64,000 nucleotides of DNA from Strigops habroptila (taxonomy: Eukaryota; Chordata; Aves; Psittaciformes; Psittacidae). Positions 52,401-62,047 of the stretch are shown here, one piece after another. Every line of letters begins with the position of its first letter. Within the stretch, counting starts at the first letter, position 1. Made by a program: the position numbers and the translations under genes. The stretch is from positions 4,294,906 through 4,358,905 of the forward strand of contig NC_044290.2 in NCBI RefSeq assembly GCF_004027225.2. The letters are read 5' to 3'. The notes below the pieces were generated by a model. That model had not been told where the DNA came from, did not search any database, and worked only from the letters and a program-made list of their open reading frames with translations.

Positions 52401-54496
52401 TCTAGGGGCTAAAAACTTCTTTCAGCCTCTGTAAAATGAACTTTGCATAGCAGAGTTTGTGAGGTCCTGAATTCCTACATCTGCTTAACCATGTATAGTT
52501 CAGATTGATAAATACCCTGGTGAAGAGACAACAATTCATGAAATAGCACAGAACACCACCCTGTATGTAGACGTTTTGAAGTTAATAGTAGCGAGGAAGA
52601 ATTTCCAAGCTGCATGTAAAGTATTTGCAAAATAATTCAAAAAGAGTATTTGTATTTCTTGGCTGTCAAGAAATGTATTCACAGAGTTATAGCTTTAGCC
52701 ACACAACTTAAATATTTTTTTAAGAGCAAAACACAAGCATCACATGGTTTACATGCACGAGTCTGAAGTGAGACTGATGAGCTCAGGAGCTGGTTGAACA
52801 TTCTCTCTCAGTTACATCAAGATACATTGGAGACTAAAGTGCTCCTTCAGCATAAGAATGTATAAACTGGATGGTGTGTACAGAATAGAGCCAGACTAGG
52901 CACGCTCTCCCCAAGCCTTCCGTCCCTTTTCTTCAACCACCTGAACAGCATAAGCAGTAAACACACTGCAACACCCCAAGGAACAATTTAGCAAAACTAT
53001 TAAGCAAACATCTTAAAATGTACACCAATGCCTTCAAGGTACAGTCTGACTCATAAGCAGTGGTACAGAGAACACTCCTCCCTCCCTCCAGCTCTTCCCT
53101 GTGAATCAGTACTAGGAACTCAACATAACAACAGATCCTAAGACAGTGTAAAGCCTTCCAGTGAATTAACTAGTCACAGACTGGCAGTAAATTAAAGCAA
53201 TGGGTAATTTGACAAGATAATTTGCTTTTTAATATGCCACATGATAGATTTGCATGAGGAGGAAAAAAAAAAGTGAAACCAGAGTATGTTCTATACAAAC
53301 AAGACTGGGGAGTGAAAAGAGGAGAATAGGAAGGAAGAAAAAGAGAAATTCCCTTTTCCCCAAGCTAGTAGCTTAGTTTTAAACCAGTCTGCAATGTTCT
53401 CAACTCCCTGCTCTGCAGACAGAATCTATCTGGCATGGATGAGGCTCTTCAGTTCTGCCCTTTAAAAAGCTTAAGTGAAAGAATATACTACAAACATGAA
53501 CCTTGATCTTAAAGGGCTACTCCTCTGATATTAACAACATGATAAACATGACAGTGAAAAAAATAAAGGGGGGAACAAAATAAATCTCCTTTTCTGCTCT
53601 TTCACTGAGAACAGTTTCATAGCAGATACGTTTGCTATTTAACAAAGATCCTTTACTAAAAAAACATTTATATTAGTATTTCCCTTTACTCACTGATGAC
53701 AACATAAAAATATCTGCTCAGGAAGATAAATCCTATCACCTTGAGCAATACATTCTGTGTATTAAGATATTTCTCTTAAACTTGAGCTCCAAGTTTTGCA
53801 GATGAAATCACCTGCCTGAGATTTTAAACCCTGACATTCCACCTCCTTTCTGACAACTACACACAGCCAAGACAGAACCAGAGAGTGGTTTGGGTTGGAA
53901 GGGACCTGAAAGCTCATCCAGTTCCAACCCCCTGCCACGGGCAGGGACACCTTCCACTAGAGCAGGTTGCTCCAAGCCCCTGTGTCCAACCTGGCCTTGA
54001 ACACTGCCAGGGATGGGGCAGCCACAGCTTCTCTGAGCACCCTGTGCCAGCGCCTCAGCACCCTCATAGTGAAGAATTTCTTCCTGAAATCTCATCTCAA
54101 TCTCCCCTCTGTCAGTTTAAAGCCATTCCCCCTTGTCCTGTCACTACCTGTGCTTGTCAAAAATCCCTCTCCAAGTACCCAAAGGGGTACTGGAAGGCTC
54201 CATCATTCAGCCTGTCTTTGCCTGTGCCGTTTTTCTCCTTTGGTGCTGAGAGCTCAGGGTCCCGAGAGCCACGGTCCGCCCGTGCCTGTGCGGGTACGGA
54301 GGGAGCAGCGAGACTACGCTCAGCGCAGCGGGACGTTCCGGGGGCGCAACTTACCTAGGTTGTACCCGTAGGGCGACTCGGTGGCTCCGTCCTGCAGGCT
54401 GGCCAGGATCTCTCCCTTGCCCACGTCGCTGTCTCCCACCAGCAGGAATTTCAGCAGGAAATCGTAGGCTCTCGCCGGGCTTCCCGCGTAGCTCAT
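31190..54496 (-). CDS. RAB40B: RAB40B, SOCS-box Rab GTPase, complete coding region
   Basis: Six minus-strand exons (54496-54355, 35491-35431, 33552-33492, 32627-32550, 32090-31868, 31461-31190) sum to 837 nt, 278 residues plus a stop, the human length as I recall it. The G domain spans roughly residues 14-180, with the P-loop GDSDVGKG at 21-28, WDTSGQG at 68-74 and GNRLHL at 125-130. A SOCS box follows (about 175-230): LSLQDLCCR gives the Elongin B/C-binding LxxLC pattern and [10 protein letters not shown] the Cullin-5 box. The C-terminus [10 protein letters not shown] ends in a CaaX-like box, so lipidation and membrane attachment are likely. Family knowledge: Rab40 proteins act as substrate receptors of a CRL5 ubiquitin ligase, and RAB40B controls secretion of matrix proteases and invadopodia. 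The P-loop has Gly where most Rabs have Ser/Thr. RAB40A and RAB40C are paralogues; the neighbourhood and the residues favour RAB40B. Confidence 0.96.
31868..32090 (-). CDS. RAB40B: RAB40B coding exon 5
   Basis: The acceptor is tgctcag|CACGC and the donor is AACAAGG|gtaagc, 223 nt. It encodes [20 protein letters not shown], the AQAYAERLG helix, [20 protein letters not shown] and [19 protein letters not shown]4 is NRLH instead of NKxD, and G5 is SPL instead of SAK. Confidence 0.96.
32205..32265 (+). mobile_element. CR1 3' tail remnant in RAB40B intron 4
   Basis: The string gaggtcccttccagcttag followed by tctatgattctctga matches the CR1 3' tail with its octamer repeats in plus orientation, antisense to RAB40B. 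Confidence 0.75.
32550..32627 (-). CDS. RAB40B: RAB40B coding exon 4
   Basis: The acceptor is aatacag|GGAGTT and the donor is GATGAG|gtaagg. It is 78 nt in phase 0 and encodes [20 protein letters not shown] then IKEIDE. Confidence 0.95.
33492..33552 (-). CDS. RAB40B: RAB40B coding exon 3
   Basis: The acceptor is catttag|GGATAC and the donor is GCTCAG|gtaagc, 61 nt. It encodes [20 protein letters not shown] and Q, covering the G3 motif and switch II. DTSGQ replaces the usual DTAGQ, a feature I recall from human Rab40 proteins as well. Confidence 0.95.
33553..35430 (-). other. RAB40B: RAB40B intron 2
   Basis: 1.88 kb, AT-rich, with a CA microsatellite at 34028-34045. Nothing else was recognised. 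Confidence 0.85.
34028..34045 (+). repeat. CA microsatellite
   Basis: Nine uninterrupted CA units. Confidence 0.9.
35431..35491 (-). CDS. RAB40B: RAB40B coding exon 2
   Basis: The acceptor is ccccacag|GTATA and the donor is CTCTG|gtaagt, 61 nt. It encodes [20 protein letters not shown] and two bases of Trp, the switch I and interswitch segment. Confidence 0.95.
41145..41160 (+). repeat. CA microsatellite
   Basis: About eight CA units in RAB40B intron 1. Confidence 0.85.
43562..43868 (-). mobile_element. CR1 LINE 3' end, diverged copy, minus orientation
   Basis: Reads in CR1 antisense order: tttcaggttggagcagtctc, aggtcatctagatcaa, cctcctgctccaaacagg, the ccctgggtaacctgttccac segment, a run through acctcactgttcctcttga, and ctcttctccagag at the end. 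It is more diverged than the 17.7 and 53.9 kb copies, so it is an older insertion. Confidence 0.88.
48817..48874 (+). repeat. imperfect 29-bp tandem duplication
   Basis: Two adjacent 29-base units both begin cttagcatgacaa and then diverge. By eye about 21 of 29 positions agree. Confidence 0.65.
53877..54207 (-). mobile_element. CR1 LINE, 5'-truncated 3' end, minus orientation
   Basis: Antisense reading of the CR1 3' region: gtttgggttggaagggacct, ccccctgccacgggcaggga, gagcaggttgctccaagccc, aacctggccttgaacactgc and ggaaggctcc. The element is in the same orientation as RAB40B and lies about 150 bases inside intron 1 from exon 1. A 157-codon open frame across it is an antisense reading of the repeat, not a gene. 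Confidence 0.92.
54355..54496 (-). CDS. RAB40B: RAB40B coding exon 1 (P-loop)
   Basis: The ATG is at 54496-54494 and the donor is AACCTAG|gtaagt. It encodes [40 protein letters not shown] and SPYGYNL plus one base. Human starts [16 protein letters not shown], as I recall. It lies within the CpG island. Confidence 0.96.
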
Positions 54497-54530
54497 CCTC
54501 CCCGCCGCTCCCCCGAGCCTCCGAGCCGGA

Positions 54531-54608
54531 TCAGCTCCCGCGGCCCATCCCGGGGCCCGGCGGGGCCAGGGCACGGCGGCGGGCAGCGGCGCGGGACGGC
54601 AGCGGCAT
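54531..54608 (-). promoter_or_regulatory. RAB40B: 25-codon upstream ORF before RAB40B
   Basis: An ATG at 54608-54606 opens a frame of 25 codons ending in TGA at 54533-54531, 34 bases before the RAB40B ATG. A second one of eight codons (54684-54658) lies farther up. Both matter only if the transcript starts above them, which is not known. Confidence 0.4.
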
Positions 54609-54737
54609 ACCCGGCTCTGGCGGGAACAGGGACCTGCGAGGCAGCGGCGCGGTCCCGTCACGGCAGCAGCGCCCGCCGCGCCATCCCTCGCCGGGCAACA
54701 GCGGTGTCAGCGGCGGGGAACGGCGGCAGCGCGCGTC

Positions 54738-54913
54738 GCGCTGTGACAGAACGACCCACGGAGCGCCTGCCCCTCTCCGCGCAGAGCGCCCAGCGCGGCC
54801 CGGGAACGCGGAGGAGCAGCGGAGGAGCTGTGGGAGCCCCGTCCCCCTCCTCCACCTGCCGCCCGAGCGCGGTGTGTCAACGCGCTGCCGCCGCCGCGGC
54901 GCTGTGACAGAAC
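54738..54913 (+). repeat. repeated 15-bp element with TGACAG core
   Basis: The string gcgctgtgacagaac occurs at 54738-54752 and 54899-54913, 161 bases apart, both followed closely by acggagc. TGACAG is the core recognised by TALE homeodomain factors (MEIS, PREP, TGIF). Confidence 0.8.
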
Positions 54914-54939
54914 ACGGAGCCCCGCCCCGCAGCCCCGCT

Positions 54940-55181
54940 ATTGGGTGATTCGTTCCCCCCCCGCCCCGCCCTCCTCAGCATTCATTGGGTTCCAAAGCTT
55001 TAGCTCCACCCCCTCCCGCTTCTACTATCCCCCCCGCCCTCGCCTATTGGTGCACCGAAGAGCACTAACCCCGCCCTCCTCAGCTTCCATTGGAGGAACG
55101 CAAACCTCGACCGCCCCCGTCCTCGTGGTCCTGGCGGCACACAGCGGCTCAGTTGCTAGGGCACTCCAGCGCAGCCATTGG
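54940..55181 (-). promoter_or_regulatory. array of five CCAAT boxes with GC boxes
   Basis: ATTGG (CCAAT on the minus strand) occurs at 54940, 54984, 55046, 55089 and 55177, and four of them follow a ccgcccc or ccgccct box. Two units share ccgccctcctcagc before the CCAAT box. All five have the same orientation, forward for RAB40B. Such motifs bind NF-Y and Sp/KLF factors. Confidence 0.75.
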
Positions 55182-55281
55182 TTCCTTCCCCCATCAATAG
55201 CGCTCAATTGCACCGCCCCGCTGGAGGGGAGCGGGGAAGCCGCCGGTTCGAGCCCCGGCCCCTCCGATCACACGCTGCGGG

Positions 55282-55301
55282 TTCGCGGTAACTGCCGCGA
55301 A
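55282..55301. repeat. CpG-rich perfect inverted repeat
   Basis: ttcgcgg at 55282-55288 and ccgcgaa at 55295-55301 are exact reverse complements around a six-base spacer. It could bind a dimeric factor or form a small hairpin. Confidence 0.85.
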
Positions 55302-58300
55302 TGCATGAAGAGCATCGGCCCCGGACTCGGGTAGGACGGTGGAGCAATGGTGGGGGGAAGCCTGTGCAAAGTAATAGCCGTTTGTGGGCAAGGACCGCCA
55401 CCCAAACAGGGCACCACACAACCCTCCTGCAGAAGGAACACCTCAGCTGTAGCCGTAAGACCCAGAAGTCCCTCTGCACACCTGAGTCAGGTTTTTAGGA
55501 TATTCATAGCCAGAAGAGATATGTTCTGTTTTCATCATATCCTCACCGGAGCTGGCTGGATTTGCCCTCTCGCTGTCACATTCAAGCATCACTCTCTGTG
55601 CAGAACAGGGATGCAGCTCCGACGGGACGGCAGCAAGCCCGAGCTCTCAGCCGGGGCTCGTAATCCAGCCTGATGGTACAAGCATGTAAACCCAATGCCT
55701 ACCCTTACCAACAGTGCCAAACACATACTGAAATGCAGCACGTAGGGAGCTGGGGGAAAGGGGTCATATCTGGAGTAAACTCTCACTCTTTATGTGCCAT
55801 TAAAATAAATTCAGTGGGTTTCTAAACCAAGGTGCAGCACCTCTAACCCCAGGTGTTGGGCCAGTGAGGAAAACTAAGTGACTGAACAAAGATCTACAGG
55901 AAAATCTAAGTTCTTAAATCTTACCCTCATGGATATGTGTGCTGCCTAAGCTCTAAATGAGACCCTTTATGACCTTTTGAAAAAAATCTTTTAAGAAAAT
56001 CTTGTTAACCCTGAGTAATTCCTAAAACTGAAAAGTCAGTAGTGTCAAATTGGTATAAAAACATTCATATAAAGCGGACAGAAACAAACTTCAAAACCAG
56101 CGCTGTATGCACAAAGTATCCCTTCACATAACAATTACAACCTCATGAAAGGTCTTTATGTCCTTGCTCTACTAAACCCACCCCACACACACACTTTACC
56201 AAAAGACCATCTAATTCAGAAGAAATAAAACCACTACATACATGGGACTTACTCTGCATTATCTACAACAAAACATAAGACCTAAATTGAAAGAGATACA
56301 TCTATACCTTATATTTCAACTCAAAAGAAAAACAAAGAAGTCCTTGACTAATAAGGTCTGTTTGTATGGGTATGATGTGATGCCAATTTACTGGTCCCTT
56401 AAAAAAAACCCCAACCCTCTTCACATGCTTATTTTTATTTCAGGATTGCAAAGGCGGACGTGAACTCAGGAATATTGCTGGATCATTCCTCGGTAATTTT
56501 AATCCGTGCAAACAGAGGAGTACAAAGTGTCCCACAGCACTCACCCATGCACATCGGAGTGCCACATTCCCAGTGTCAGACAGGCAACTTTCCCTCTGGC
56601 ATACTCATGCATCCAATAATGCACCTCGCTATAATCCAGTCATCACTTTATGGAATCAAAGTCCTGTTGGAGATGAGATAATAAATTTGGAGCAATGAAC
56701 TACAGTTTTACTGTTGAAGGTCTACATACAAACAGAGAGAGAGGTGTTCTTTATCCAGATGTGTCACCTGTCAGAGCTCCTAGTTTGGTTTTGAGTTTTG
56801 GACACTCTAAATGCAGTTACAGTAGTCATCTGTACTCTTCCTGTGGAAGCGACTTTTAGATAGCTGGAGTAGAGCCCTGGGCACCAGGAAATGTGAGCTC
56901 TAATCCCAGCTCTAACACAGGTTTCCTTTACAAACTTGGCCAGTTTTCTCAGATTCTTTCTGCTGCAGGTTTCCACCCGATCAAGGTCGTTTGCTGCATC
57001 TATTACGAAGGAGTGTCACAGGATTTTAACCACAAATTTCAGTGGAGTGCTTTGAGATGCCATAAGAAAAAAAGCTGAAATACAAACTAATTCTATCTTG
57101 TGCTACTGAAATTGTGGGTGTTTGCTTTTTCCTAAAGTTCACTAAGGATGAGTGAGAAAACCCCAGCATTTTCACACCAATGAACTCGGCAATTAAAGGT
57201 CATCTGCCCTTATTTTTTAATTAAAAAAAATATATAAAGAGTTTTTCAGTTGTTGAAAATTAAGAGCTGATACTTTCCAAATGTCTGTTTTGATGCCATA
57301 AATAGCAGAATGCTGGAATGTTTCCACTTTCCTGAGTGTTTCCACTTATCTGACATTTACACGTAATCATGTTTAGAACAAGGCTGTGCCAAGCCCAGGT
57401 TTATTTTGAGGTCAGCTCATGGTTATATTTTACACAGGAACTAGTGAGCTAGAATATACCCACAAATCTTTAACCCATCACCTATCTGAATATTAGACAA
57501 GAAAATGCATTCACTAAAACACTTCTGAGCCCCAGCCCACCTAGTTAGGGGCAGGTTAAAGGAGAAATAACATGCGTATTGCTCTTTTACTGTGCCATAC
57601 GGAATTAGGCTAAACTAAAGTCAGAACTGCAAATAATAATAATAACAAATAATAATACTTTTCTAACCAAGGTAAAAAAGACTCTTAAACAGCTATATTT
57701 ATGGACACCCCACACACATTTTTATCCTCAAAAAGAGCATAATTTCTTATTCATTAGTACCAAAATGATCCAAAACTCCAAACATTGTCCCTGAACTTCT
57801 TGCTGATGAGCAAAAATTTGTGAACAACAAAACCCACTGGCAATCTGGCAAAGTCTGTATCAAAACCTGACAAAGATAAAGCCTAACTAGTAACCTCTAG
57901 AAAAATGTTCTCACTTGTTGCAGAAACAGAAATCAGAGAACAAATCCTTTGGCTTTGGTCATGCTTTCATACAGATGCTGCCCAAATCATGCCTCTGAAA
58001 TCACTACAGAAACTGTTGAAAACTAATCCACTAAGGCATTAACTCGGCAAATGAACAAACACACCCATGACTGTGATTCCCACATCTCTACATAATCAGA
58101 ACAGTGGCCAAAATGTGTTATTTTGATAATGGAATTTCTCATTTCCATTTATCTGCTTATACAGGTGACCCGAGGACTTTATAAAAAACAAAATGAAACA
58201 AAAACCCAATGTATTTTTCTCTCTCTTCGGCATATTATGTTGAAGAGAGAGAAAAACAAGCACTAACACCAAATCTCGATGAGTGTCTTGTAAATCATCC

Positions 58301-58467
58301 CTTTCCGTAATGGAAAGTCCTACATCCTTCCTGATCCACCCTCTTGGCCTAGCCATGGATGTGGGAGAGGAAAAGACGACACAGAGCCCACAGTACATTT
58401 CTCATACATTCACACAAATAGCAGCTTGGAGCCTGAAAAGCCCTAATGCGTATCTTCCATTATAGAG

Positions 58468-58481
58468 ATATATATATATAA
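58468..58481 (+). repeat. TA dinucleotide repeat
   Basis: Seven AT units in intergenic sequence. Confidence 0.8.
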
Positions 58482-61219
58482 AAAGCAGCCAATAAAAGGC
58501 TACTCATAGCAATTACCTTTTCCCTTCTTGTACATACTGTCAAGCAGTCAACAGAAATTAGCAGCTGCAGTGCTTTTTTATTCAGGATGTGTATATTAAC
58601 TGATGACTCACCAAATACCTCACAGCCCAGCATGCCAGTTGTCTTCTCCTCCACAGAAAGAAACCCTATTTTAAACAGAGAGTTAACCACTGTGGATCTT
58701 ACAGGCAAGCCAGCGCGCATCAGAACTAGATAAATATTGCTGGTGAACCCCAAGAGGGCAGAGGAAAGGGGGTGGTTCCAACAGCAGACTGCAAGCTTTT
58801 TAAACTATTCCAATAGTTTAAAATCCTCCAAATACTACATGGAGGGAAAGAGTGGAGGCAGGAAGAAAATATTACCTCAAAATCAACCCACACTGCCTTT
58901 TGTGGTACACACTGCCTTCACACAGCAGGCAAGACCTGCACTGCATGAACTGCTTCAGCATACGGCTACATTTCTTTGTGCAGTTCCCTGTACGCACATT
59001 TGGAGCCTGACTCAAGCGTTTATTTCAAATGGGGAACAGCAATCTATGGCACAGAGGGCAAAGACGGCATGGAGCAGGATTAGGGAGGGCTTGGAGCTGG
59101 GACTTGTGCTGGAAAGGGCATCTGTGAAGAAGCAGCTCCCAAATCCTGTCTCTCACTCCAGTGTCTGCAGGAGTTGGAAGCCCCAAAGCTCCAGCAAAAG
59201 GATGCTCTGCAATGTCTTTAGGAATACAATGTCTTGTGGGTCCTGCCAAGTTTCTTCTGTAAGACTTAACCTCTAATTTGGAAAGCAAGCTGACACTTCC
59301 TTCTTCAGATCACCCTATAATTAACTGTCCACCATGTAATTAATGAGCTTGACATTACAATTTTGGCCAAAAATTGTTACTTCTGTTACATCTTATCTGA
59401 TCAGCTGTTATCAGAAAGAAGTAAAATCCAATTAAATTCTAGGGAAATAAAGGCAATTGCTCTGTACTCCTACAAATTCACTATGCTATTCTTTAGTGCA
59501 GCATGAAAAATTTATTTACTGAGAGTACAGAATATTCTACTATGACTTAGTATTTGAAGACAGAACCATACATTTCATTCCATTTCAACTCCATTTAATA
59601 ATTTAAATTGTTTAATTTCTAATTGCTTTGTCAAAAGAAGAAATAAGTAATTGGACATGGAAGTTGCAGAAGTGTTATTTAATAAAAATGTGGGGTTTGA
59701 ATTCTTCCTAATTTTGTAGTTCTTTAAAAACTACGAACTGAGAAAGCAAGTCTCCTTTATGTCCAAATGGACATTATTCTTTTGCCCTCCAAATAAGAAA
59801 GAAGGTGCAAGAAAAACTCGCAGCATTATTTTCATAGCACCTGCTGCTGATTCCTAAACTCCAAATGCAGAATTAAAGTCTCCCTCAGCATAATCTCAAT
59901 TACTCTTCATCAATCATCGCAGACACCTGAATCCAACCTTTGCAACATGGATTTAAGGCTAATTATATACAAACAGTCAGGAAAGCCAATATGTAGCAGA
60001 AAACACATTCCAGCACGCAAAAACATATTCTTATTTGTGTTTCCATACTCTTGTGGTACTAATTTATGCCTGATTCTCAACGAGACACAAGTCCTTGGGG
60101 TTTAGGCTCTCACTCACAACCACAAATAATAATGGCCTCTACAGCCAACGCTGTTAAGTGAAATCCCTTCTCTGCCACTCAAAAAGGCAAGATAACACAC
60201 AGCATCCAACCAATGTTCTGCAAGCAAGATTTAGCACATTCATGACATCTGTGGAAGGGCTAAAAGCCAAAGTTGCAGCTATCATGTGTCAGCTAAGGAT
60301 TTTTTAGAGTGACAATGAATGTAACAGCACTGATTCTGTTACAAATCTGCTATGTGAATAGTCCTGGTACCTGCACTAAACAAAACTTGACAGTTCTGAG
60401 ACAAAGCTGAGATGTGAAGTTTTTTGTGTACAACATGTGGATCTCACTGGTTCCTGACAGTATGTTCCCATCAAGTGCTTTCCAAGGAATAAATACATCA
60501 TGCACACACACACAGTTTGTGCGACACATCCCAGAAGCCTAATATATCCTACAAGTGGTGTGATATGGTGCAAACACAGCACACTGATGATTTGCCCAGG
60601 CTCTGTAAAAATGGCCATAGGTGCCTAGCAAAAATATTCATGGTAAGTTTACCTGGATTGCTGTAAATCCAGAAATCCTGCCAAATTCAAAATAACAGTT
60701 TCTACATGTACAAAATCCAGTTTATTAATAAATACAAAATTAAAGCTGTATGGGACCTCTTGAAAATGAAAGGTACATAGAGTTCTAGAAATTAAGGACT
60801 TCAGTCTTTTCGCCACTTGCTATGTTGGTGCTGCACAGGCATTATTAGACGTCTCTGAGCTGTAATCCTCCTGCTCTACAGCCCAAAAAGACATTTCCAA
60901 AGCAAAATCCAGTTTAAAATTTGAAAGCACACACCAAGAACTCTGAATTAATGCTACCTGCGGTTTGTGTAAACTACTATATAAAACCGAATATACATCC
61001 CTAAGTGTCGTAATTGCTCAGGCAGCAGTGTAACACTCATAAAAAACACAAGCAAGGCAAATCAGTACCAGTGAGTAGGGAGGTAGTCAGGAATAACTTA
61101 AGATGAACTAGTGATTGTAACCAGTGAGACCACAGACGTCTAAAGAAACTGTAAAAAAATGAAACTACACAATCCTGTTCTAATAAAGAAAATATCAGCG
61201 GGAACTTCTTGCAGCTTCT

Positions 61220-61281
61220 ACACTTAGAAACCTGTATTTTAAATACAAATACACTCAGAAATCTGTATTTTAAAAACAAAG
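61220..61281 (+). repeat. two-copy 31-bp tandem repeat
   Basis: Copies at 61220-61250 and 61251-61281 both have the pattern acact-cagaaa-ctgtattttaaa-acaaa and differ at four or so positions. The open frame on the minus strand shows the same duplication as a repeated peptide. Confidence 0.85.
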
Positions 61282-61990
61282 TTCCTTGCTAAATAACTAC
61301 AAAACTGTAATGGGAAAGAACACACTAATTTACTTCAGACCTACACAGGCCAGTGTCCAATAACAGCAAGCTGCTCTTGTCATTGTTGAAGAACAGAATG
61401 CATCTGAGTATGTACTTTTATAATGACCAGAAAGCACCTTAAAGCCAAATATTTTAAAATCACTATCCATTGCCTCTGTTATAGATACTGCGCCAGTGCA
61501 ACATCTTTTCCTTGACACGTGCACCTCTGAATCTATACTATAGCAGGAAAGAATTCACCACACACCCAAGAGAAATGAGTTCCAATAAAAGCATTTTTAC
61601 GCGCTCTCTGCGGTACAAACGCGCTCCAGGCACTGGGGTTTTGGCCGGCATTATTTAGCACCCTGCCCACCCCACCGGGCCGAGGGGCAACCCCGAGTCC
61701 GGCAGCGGGTTGTGATGCAGAGGGGAGGCCCCGTCACCTCACCCGCTTCTCGCCCCCGAGGCCTCTAGCCCAGGCCGCAGCAGCCCAGCACTCCGCTCCT
61801 CCCCGCCATTTTGCGAAGAGCGATTTTCCCCTTCTCCCTCCCACAACCGGGAAGAGGCAGCTCCTTCCAAGTCCCTCCCCGGCGCCAACAGCCAGGCCCT
61901 ACCGCCCGCTGGACCCACGGCAGCGGCCGAGCCACCCGCCAACCTCCCCACCTCAGCATCCGCCGCCATTTTACCAGCGCTGCCCGCCGC

Positions 61991-62047
61991 ATGCGCGGTG
62001 TCCGCGGGCAGCATGGAGGCCGCGCTGAAGCGGGAGCTGGGCACTGA
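61991..62047 (+). promoter_or_regulatory. FN3KRP: upstream ORF overlapping the FN3KRP start codon
   Basis: An ATG at 61991 opens an 18-codon frame that ends in TGA at 62045-62047, beyond the main ATG at 62013 and out of frame with it. If the transcript includes it, ribosomes that use it would miss the main start. Its Kozak context (ccgcATGc) is weaker than that of the main start (gcagcATGg). Confidence 0.5.

Larger units (their letters stand above)
35492..54354 (-). other. RAB40B: RAB40B intron 1 (18.9 kb)
   Basis: The largest intron in the window. Recognised contents: CA repeat at 41145-41160, an old CR1 copy at 43562-43868, a 29-bp tandem pair at 48817-48874, a younger CR1 copy at 53877-54207, and A/C-rich tracts at 37083-37165 and 51408-51478. 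The rest is AT-rich with no open frame beyond about 100 codons and no recognised exon. Long first introns often hold enhancers, but none can be read from sequence alone. Confidence 0.8.
54240..55340 (-). promoter_or_regulatory. RAB40B: CpG island and probable promoter of RAB40B
   Basis: Dense CpG and GC boxes over exon 1 and about 850 bases upstream. There is no TATA box. The upstream half contains a series of ATTGG (inverted CCAAT) motifs and cccgccc boxes. The island could serve divergent transcription, since FN3KRP begins 7.5 kb to the right on the other strand. Confidence 0.8.
55341..61600. other. intergenic region between RAB40B and FN3KRP
   Basis: About 6.3 kb, mostly AT-rich. It holds a TA repeat at 58468-58481 and a 31-bp tandem pair at 61220-61281. 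The longest open frame in the window (58737-59276, 179 codons, without an ATG at its start) is here and resembles nothing known. No transposon or RNA gene could be supported. Confidence 0.7.

Noticed and set aside
53885-54371. Overlapping plus-strand frames of 157 and 134 codons
   Set aside because: They translate the antisense of a CR1 3' end and then run into the RAB40B CpG island. Similar peptides appear at the CR1 copy near 17.9 kb.
55151-55165. RFX X-box-like string gttgctagggca
   Set aside because: One half-site fits but the second half-site does not complete the palindrome, so it is too weak to list as a site.
55223-55265. tRNA-like end: GGAGGGG pairing with CCCCTCC around a GGTTCGAGCC stem-loop
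   Set aside because: Only about 43 bases separate the outer ends, the T-like loop has eight bases instead of seven, and there is no D arm or anticodon arm. GC-rich composition explains it.
58737-59276. 179-codon open frame, the longest in the window
   Set aside because: It starts at a TTG rather than an ATG, has no recognised motif, and a frame of this length is not rare by chance in 64 kb of six-frame sequence. No splice or promoter signs were seen.
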